Assembly: GCF_019320115.1 (NCBI RefSeq)
Contig: NC_089597.1
Coordinates: 118,240,000-118,303,999 of the forward strand
Direction of reading: 5' to 3'
Source of the DNA: Miscanthus floridulus
Lineage: Eukaryota; Streptophyta; Magnoliopsida; Poales; Poaceae
DNA length: 64,000 bases
Part shown: piece by piece, positions 57,283-64,000 of the stretch
Layout: every line of letters begins with the position of its first letter
How positions within the stretch are numbered: the stretch's first letter is position 1
The notes under the pieces: generated by a model
Databases searched by the model: none
Seen by the model: the letters and a program-made list of their open reading frames with translations, nothing else
Told to the model about the DNA's origin: nothing
Position numbers and translations under genes: made by a program

Positions 57283-60200
57283 TCAGGTCTCAGGATGCTC
57301 CAGGAATCCATGGGCAAGGCACTGCGCGACACTGTCCTTCACCACGTCCTCGACGCCATGCCGGAACCTGAACCCCAGATCCATCAGCCTCCTGGACGAA
57401 ACCACCGGCGGCGAGCACGAGGCGTCGTCGAAGTCTCTGCTCAGCCTGCGCCACGAGAGTTGCCATTGCCGACGGTCAGAGACGACGCACACAGCAGCCG
57501 ATCAGAAAACGCACCTGATTGAAGAAAAAAAAAACCACTCGTGCCTGTCGCCGGGCCTGAACGGAGGGTAGCGCGAGGCGAGGAGCCGCGCGAGGTGCGC
57601 CGCCGCGTACCCGCCCGCGGCGCACAGGTACCGCCCCTCGGCGCACGGCGCCTCCATGAGGAAGACGTGCGCGTCGCACGCGTCCTGCACGTGCGCCAGC
57701 GGGACGCACCCGAACCTGGCGTGCACCGAGGCCAGCACCGCGTAGAGCTTCGGGTCACCTGCGGACGGCGTCGCGCCGGCGTGGCCGTGGCGTCAGGTAA
57801 GATCAGACAGAGCGTCAAGAACGACCTGTGTTGATTTACCTGTGATGGGTGACAGCAGGAGCTGGATGCTCGTAGGGACGCTTGGCGTCAGGAACGGCCC
57901 GGCGACGGTGGGCAGGACGAGGGACACGAGGTGGACGCCGTTCTCCCGCGCGAACCAGAACGCCGCCTCCTCAGTCAGCCGCTTGGACAGGATGTAGATC
58001 TGCCACAGGTCAGAAGCAAGCATAGGATTCATCAGTTCAGACAGGGCTGAGAGGTCGACGACTCGACGAAGCAGATCACTGCGTTAAGCGAGAAAAGTGC
58101 ACGCACCCAGCCTTCCGCCGCCCCTCGTCGTCGACCGCCGTCAACGTGCTGACGGAGGACGTGAAGACGACCCGGCGCACGGTTCCCGCGCGGACGCAGG
58201 ACCGCAGCACGTTGATGGTTCCCCTCGTCGCCGGCTCCAGCACGCTTGACCTCACGTGCTCCTCTGCAACATCACGGGAGGTTAATTCAATCCGACAAGT
58301 GTTAAGAAAAACGAGCTCTCGCGAGGAGTCCGAGCCCATCCGTCCGAACGCCCTGCTCCCGGGCATGTGCAGCGATCGGCCGTGCAGCGATCGGCCTATT
58401 AGACCTACTCCACCGTCGGCATAGTTTCTCCGAAAAGTAAAAAGACCAGCTACATTTTCTTTCCCCACCGCCATACGTACGTGACCACCGCGAGCTCGTC
58501 CATCCTGCCGCACGCATGCAACCGCCGCAGGAGCCTCCATCGCGACGTCCGCTCGCCGCGTCCTCCTCCAGCGTGGCGGCCCCGCACCCGGCCCCATCCC
58601 GCTGTGCTCCACGCCTCGCGTCCCTTTCGTTGCTCCTGCCGCCCGCCCCGCGTCCCTTCCGTTGCTCTTGCCGCCCGCCCCGCCTGCTCTTGCTCCGTCG
58701 TCGCTGCTCCGCACTGCTCCTGCCGCTGCTCCGCGCGCCCGCCTCGCTGCACCTGTCGTTGCTCTGACACCCGTCCCGTTGCTCCTGCTTTGCCTGCCCC
58801 GCCCCTCCCGACGACGCCGACAGCTGCTGCTAGCGCAAGGAGAAGCACCGGACCCTGGCACTGAAGCCCCCTAGCCTCGCTTCCTGCTATGGCTGCGGCA
58901 CTCCGATGCAGACGACGGAGGATGCAACACTAGGATACGATGCTTGTTGCATGCACACATTTCAAATGTTTCCGATGTTTTAGATGTATGTTGCAATTGT
59001 TTCATACGGATGTTGCAAACCTAGATCAAAATGTTGCATATATTTCAAGCATCTGTCCGCAATATTTCATCGGTTTTTTAGACGTATGTTGCAAGTGTGT
59101 TTATTTGGATGTTGCATATGTTTCACACATGTTACAATTGTTGTATCTGGATGTTGCGTAAGTGTTTTTGCAAGTGTTTCAGACGCATGTTTCAAGTATT
59201 TCATCTGTCTTTTATTGTACGTTGCAAGTGTTACGTTGCATCTGAATGTTTCAAAAGTAGATTAAGTGTTTCATATGGGATGAAGCGGGAGGGGGCATGA
59301 GCAGTCCCCGGACGCGCGGCGCGGGTGATGTTCTGGTGGCACGGACCCCCGTGGGTGCGCGAGACGCAGGCGTAGGCAAGCGATGTCCGGACCGCGTGGG
59401 CCCACGCGTGGACGCGTGAAAACGGATTGCCGCCATGGGCGTCCATCCGGACGTCCGAGCGCTAACAGTGCCATAAGAAAAAGTAACGTTATAAGTGGTA
59501 CGTTTCCTGTTTTATTTAATTGCCATTCGAATTGGCCCGTGACATGTTTACCTATTAATTTTCTGATTTTCTTGCTAAATCAGTTGGACAATTTAACTCG
59601 TTTAGTAAGAAATTCATAATACCTAGACTGCACCAAAACAAATTTCTGCTCTCATCATTTATTGACTCATGGTTGGACAAAATCGGGGAATTGCCCCCTT
59701 TGTCGTCGTTCGCCAACCGACATCCATCTTTCCTACGATTGTCGTTTCATTAGACCATTTTTCTAGGATTGTCGTTTCACTAGACGATTGTGGAAGGACA
59801 CAGTGACATGGCTTAACATCACCAACCTTTTCCCAAGAACTTGGGACCACAACAAAAATGTCCCACATTGGTGGAGTATAACATATGCCTAGTGTTCAGT
59901 GTGCGGCGAGGAAGGATGTCTGATTATTTGTCGACTCATCGTTTGACAAACTCAGAGAATTGCCCCCTTTGTCGTCTTGTGCCAGAGACTCTTGTTTTTG
60001 ACTTAAATCTAGCATTTCACTTCATCCTTGATCTTTGTGACTACCTCAGTGGCCAAAGCATTTTTCTTCTAGAAAATTCTCGCGTTATGTTCTTTCCATA
60101 ACTCCCATGAAACCAGGTTTGTCAAGGATCTCAAACTTTTGGTTGGTGCATTTGACCTGGAGCCAATGTGTGTTATACCATTTTTTCGACCATTGTAGTT

Positions 60201-62245
60201 TGAACAAGATGCGATCATAACATCTTTTTGTGATGTGGGATTGTGCAAAGATATCTAAAGGTGTTTCATCTTGGGTCCTATAGCTTTGTGGGAATGTGCA
60301 ATTCAGTGTACCTCGAGCCATGCTTACATTGGCATGAAGCATGGAAGTATTTGGCAAGTCTATCAGGAGATCAAGACGTACGAGGTCGAGGAGTGGCAGG
60401 ATCACTTGACTTTATCTCCTGCTCATTTTCCGCAAGATTTCGACGATGATCGAGACCCACATGCAAGTGACCGATGACTTCTAGAAGACTCACAAGACTC
60501 ATAGCATACTTGATCAAAGGATGGAATGCTTTGTCTATCCACATATAGGAATTATTAATGTTGGCCCAATTGACCCAGGGCTTTCCATTGCCCAAATTCT
60601 CTGCCTTTTTACCATAGCGTATTCAGGGTAAAAATAGGGAGTCCCACGGTCAAATTTTGGAATCCATCCAGCACAACTCGATGAAAATTACGAAGGAAAC
60701 ACACAAGATGGGACCGATTCTTGTATACATGTTCACTTTTTTTTTCATCTGCTCCCTCTGTCCTGTAACATAGTGCATTATAGGAATTTTAACATAAAAA
60801 ACACATATACCCTCATTTTATTTCCTAATCAGACATTATCATCAACGTGATTAATAATGATTGGTTGATAAATGAAAAATATTTAATATAAAATTGTTTT
60901 TTGACCTATAAAATACATTATATTTGAAGACAAATTTTAAATGCTAGAATACACTATATTACAGGACGAGGACGAAGGGAGTATGCTTCACATGCATGCT
61001 AATTGATAACTTAAGTTTATATCACAAAATGGATAAATAAATATTATAAAAGTATGGAGTATTGTGTCAAAATATGAATAAACAAGAAATAACACTGATA
61101 AGCCATTTTGATTACTTGTAAATTATAAGGCAAAATTCATTGATTGCACTTTTAACACTTTGTATCTTTTATTAAAACCACTAGCACATGAAAGGCATAG
61201 ATTGGTGGACTAGCTACTACATCTAGTAACCATTTCAATAATATAGACTTCCTCAGCTTCAAATTATAAGTCATTTTATTTTTTCTAGATGTGTAGCTTT
61301 TACTAAGTATGTAAACATAAATATATAAAAAAATATATATTTAGGTGCATAACGAAAGCTATAAACCAAAAAGAAAATGTCAAAATGACTTGCAATTTAG
61401 AACTGAGTACCTTTCATTCAAAATTATGAGTTCATAAGTATTTAAAAAAAAAATAATATACAAACATAGCTTATATGTTTTGAAACTACACAACTTAAAA
61501 ATTTATTGACGTTTGCAGTTTTTAAGATTTATTTATTCATCAAATCTTGTTCTAAAGTCTAAACACAACTTTTTATGGCCGGATCGAGGGAGTAGAATTT
61601 CATTAGCCGTAACCCGTGTCGGTGTATGACTCGGAGCATGGATCACGCACAACGGAGTGAGAGCTAGCTAGCTAGCTACCTGTCGACAACTTTACATGTA
61701 TATCTATCTATCACAAGTTCACAACAACTCACCAAGGTTGTCGTGATGGGCGGGTGATACGTGGAGCTCCATGGAGGCCGCGACGTGGAAGAGCGCCACG
61801 CATCCCGTGACGGCGGCGTCGAAGCTCCCTTCCTCGCCCATGTCCGCCCGGAACACCCTGAGCCGGTCCCTCCCTTCTTCCACGGCGCCGAGCACTTGGC
61901 AGGCCTTACCTGCATGCCACCACCAACGACACCACCGGCAGGCACCTCGGCCATGGTCAGCTAGCTCAGCAGCAGTCAGCACCTCACTAGCTACATCAGG
62001 TAGCTAGGTAAACTAGCAATGGACGGACCCCACGCACCCCACGCGCGTCGCATGTACGTACCTGTGTCCCTGGCGGTGGCGTGGACGAGGTAGCCTCGCC
62101 GCAGCAGCGTGCGGACGAGCCAGGAGCCGACGTAGCCGGTGGACCCCGTGACGCAGACCGCCGGCGGCGGAGGGTCGCCACGACTCCCCGCGGTGCGCTC
62201 CTCCTCCTCCTCCGGCGAGCCGCAACCGCCGCCGACGCTGCCCAT
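57283..62245 (-). CDS. DFR/ANR-like NADPH reductase (extended SDR), probably defective
   Basis: Six exons: 62245-62062, 61909-61733, 58263 to about 58103, 57999-57840, 57758-57545 and 57445-57283. With these limits the phases fit (1,059 nt, 352 aa). The N-terminus has the NADP-binding [14 protein letters not shown]. Then [41 protein letters not shown] and the catalytic YILSK (YxxxK) follow. The family is DFR, anthocyanidin reductase and related reductases of flavonoid-type substrates. Two oddities are present. The spacing from TSS to YILSK is about 15-20 residues too short (no DES(C/S)W-like segment), and the strong donor at 58106 gives the wrong phase, so a weak donor (58102) must be assumed. 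The fifth intron needs a GC donor (57544) or a GT nine bases on. Intron 2 is 3.5 kb of repeats. Confidence 0.65.
58330..59480. repeat. Repeat-derived insert in intron 2 of the reductase gene
   Basis: GC-rich sequence with overlapping open frames on both strands (58480-58860) is followed by degenerate units of TGTTGCA..TGTTTCA (58940-59260), about 30 bp apart, a repeat common in grass DNA. Edges near 58340 (CCATCCGTCCGAACGCCC) and 59440 (GGGCGTCCATCCGGACG) look like inverted ends but are imperfect. No gene is supported. Confidence 0.45.
59660..59983. repeat. Duplicated 53-bp segment
   Basis: 59660-59712 and 59930-59983 share GACTCAT, TTGGACAAA-like and GAATTGCCCCCTTTGTCGTC. The second copy lies in a frame with [13 protein letters not shown], reminiscent of the zinc-binding segment of plant LINE reverse transcriptases, but too short to call. 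Confidence 0.4.
60752..60981. repeat. Stowaway-like MITE
   Basis: Left end CTCCCTCTGTCCTGTAACAT and right end TATTACAGGACGAGGACGAAGGGAG are inverted copies. The right side is followed by TA; the left is preceded by TG. Length 230 bp, AT-rich core. Confidence 0.7.
61248..61407. repeat. Decayed Stowaway MITE
   Basis: CTTCCTCAGCTTCAAATTAT and the inverted GCAATTTAGAACTGAG flank an AT-rich core that includes AAGTCATTTTA and its complement-like TCAAAATGACTT. It is the same family as 56557-56702 but diverged. Confidence 0.5.
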
Positions 62246-63358
62246 CGGTCCGACGGTCTCCTCTCACGGCTGTACCTGTACGTTCGCTACGCAGATCTGC
62301 GCGCGGGTGAAGTGAGCAATGGCGCTACTAGCTGACGTACGATGATGCCTGGAGCAAGTGGGAAGAAGTGGAGGCGTCGGTCGTCTATAAATGGCGAAAC
62401 CTGTGTGCGAGTTTTCTCCTTGTACTCCGATCCGTCCTCTGTGCAAAAGTTTACGTGTATGTTGGGGCACACAGCTGATAGGCAGGTTGTTACCATGCCA
62501 TTTTCGATTGACGCGAACAGCAGCACTATATGTGGTGGTCACAGGGACCATGTACCACGCGTTACGTGTCCCTGGGATACTGATCGGATCCATCCATTTT
62601 TATATAGAGTCGCCAGCTAGGTTCATCGCAGCAACGTTTACATACAGTCGTGCAGTGTTTATCTTGGCACACATCGAAGACGACGACGTATCCATATAGG
62701 CCACCCTCTTTTTTTCTATCGTGAGCTCACCTAGGTATGGGTGCAGTCCACGTGCAGGCGGCCGGATCCGCCTCTTACGATATTGCCTTTCCCACTCACA
62801 AGCGAGCACGGCGCCGCACCAACCTCGCCGGCACCGGCAGGCAATCACCGGGCGGGCGCCGAGCGAAGCCTCTCGATCGGCGCGCACCACCAGATGTGTA
62901 GATGGATGGGCGTGGCCGCTTCCTCGTGGTCTCAGTTCTCACGACCCTGGCCGCTTCCACCAGATGTGTAGATCGGCATGGTGCCTACGCCACGGCACAG
63001 TGCCGCCCGCGCCCGGCCGGCAGGTACGTACGTGCTGACGCCGACGCTGAGAAAGCACTCCTCGTGTGCTCGTACTACGTGGTAACGTGGACGTGTCCAG
63101 CACGCTTCCATGTAGACACGTACTCGTCCAGTTTTTCTTTCTTTCTCTCTCTCTGGGCTCAGGGTGCAGACGTGCTTACGTGTACGTGGTTGGATTCCAC
63201 GTACGGTCGTCGCCGGCGTGTCCCCGGGAGAAACTTTGTTGTGTTCTCGGCACGTGCACGCGATTCTCTACGGCAGCCGCCGGCGGCTTGCATCAGCTGG
63301 CGGAACACTTGGAGGTACGCCACTCCGCCTGCACGAGCACGGTGGAGGCTATCTGCTA
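62246..63358. other. 5' flank of the reductase gene, no other gene
   Basis: Promoter-side DNA of the minus-strand reductase. A TATA-like TATATAAAAA reads on the minus strand at 62606-62597, about 350 bases before the ATG. The GC-rich stretch 62740-63350 has overlapping short frames on both strands and no recognisable domain. A 12-base word CACCAGATGTGT occurs twice (62888 and 62959). Confidence 0.4.
62597..62606 (-). promoter_or_regulatory. Possible TATA box of the reductase gene
   Basis: TATATAAAAA on the minus strand, with an implied leader of about 320 nt. It is the best TATA match between 62246 and 62700. Confidence 0.4.
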
Positions 63359-63508
63359 CTCCATTCGGTTCTAGATTATAGGACGTTTTGAATTTTTTAA
63401 TGCACAGCTTTTTCTATATACTTATATTAGATATACACTATATTTAAATACTAATAAAAACAATATATCTAGAAAACTAAACCGTCTTCTAATTTAAAAT
63501 GGATGGAG
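63359..63508. repeat. Stowaway MITE
   Basis: CTCCATTCGGTTCTAGATTA and the inverted TCTAATTTAAAATGGATGGAG, flanked by TA (63357-63358 and 63509-63510). 150 bp. A further single Stowaway end (CTCCCTCCATGC) begins at 63560 without a partner. Confidence 0.8.
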
Positions 63509-63888
63509 TAGTACCATATAATCATCGTCGGAAATTAAAGGAAATTGACTAAATTAGTACTCCCTCCATGCTTATAAAGAAAGTCGTTTTGAGGTTATCT
63601 TAATTCAATATTCTAAACTTTGATTACAAATAATTTTTTTAGGTTCAGTTTGAAAATACGAAAGTGATATGAGTAGATTCACCTTGAAATGTAATTTTAT
63701 AATAGATAAATGATTGTGCGTTGCACCGGGGTTACATTTTTTTTTTTTGCTACGCGCCTACCGTGACTGATTTGATCATGGTAAGCACTAGCAATCAAGT
63801 AGCCCTCGGGATGGAAATCCTGTAGGCAGGGTAGAGAGAGTAGGTGTTGTGCTAGCAGGACACACTCTTGATCCTGCTCTGCCCGTAC

Positions 63889-63939
63889 CTGGCGCAATCA
63901 AGGCCACCATGTACACGCCCAGCTCCTCCACCACACTTC
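63889..63939 (-). other. Possible small exon at the window edge
   Basis: On the minus strand an acceptor (TTATTTCTAG) is followed by 51 open bases reading SVVEELGVYMVALIAP, then a donor (CCAG|GTACGG). The peptide is hydrophobic and not recognised. It may be an exon of a gene that continues beyond the window. Confidence 0.2.
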
Positions 63940-64000
63940 CTAGAAATAATTCAGGTTTCAATCCGTAAAAAATTTTGGACAAAAAATGTAATCGGAAATA

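Noticed and set aside
58480..58870. Coding exon in intron 2 of the reductase
   Set aside because: Proline/arginine-rich frames are open on both strands, show no similarity to the reductase, and are not needed for the exon phases.

Overview
The window is nuclear DNA of a grass, probably an Andropogoneae genome (sorghum, sugarcane or Miscanthus type). Evidence: spliced plant genes with GT-AG introns; grass-type Stowaway, hAT, Helitron, SINE and RTE elements; Ty3/gypsy LTR elements with an antisense accessory gene; and GC-rich monocot coding sequence. The genus is inference, because no species marker is visible. Most of the window is transposable elements and gene debris. Only three loci look like working or near-working host genes, all in the last 16 kb.

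Layout. 1-4.9 kb: MITE debris and a Helitron (about 1474-4929) carrying one exon of an ER-type Ca2+-ATPase. 5.8-14.6 kb: a long LTR (5847-10930, minus orientation) with its polypurine tract and about 3.7 kb of decayed interior; a separate GC-rich element sits inside the LTR. 14.6-21.05 kb: intron-like, gene-fragment DNA ending in a second Helitron 3' terminus (21047), and containing a SINE with a perfect 20-bp target duplication and an internally deleted RTE LINE. 21.1-23.2 kb: a MITE, GC-rich unassigned sequence with a 36-base G run, and a minisatellite.

23.2-46.1 kb is one nested structure. An F-box gene (start codon 23209) was split by a Mutator-like element with about 200-bp terminal inverted repeats (23347-43981, imperfect 9-bp duplication). 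That element carries fragments of a receptor-like kinase and of a xyloglucan endotransglucosylase/hydrolase (XTH). The XTH fragment is split by a gypsy-type solo LTR (24957-43538, 5-bp duplication with one transition). That LTR is in turn interrupted by a young complete LTR retrotransposon (27156-39420, perfect GAAGT duplication) and by a second solo LTR (40569-42900). Downstream F-box pieces are further broken by two hAT-type elements, and a SINE follows.

The young retrotransposon is unusual. Its sense gene joins an N-terminal gag part in frame to integrase, with no protease, reverse transcriptase or RNase H. Its antisense strand carries a five-exon accessory gene whose exon phases fit exactly to a 1,036-codon frame with one stop.

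Host genes. HSA32-like (48206-50318, minus) is complete in five exons (303 aa). A C2H2 zinc-finger gene with a PARP-like C-terminal region (54131-55540, plus) is complete in two exons (432 aa). A DFR/ANR-like reductase (57283-62245, minus) has six exons and a 3.5-kb repeat-filled intron, and seems to lack a short internal stretch. A tandem array of about 107-bp units lies between the last two genes.
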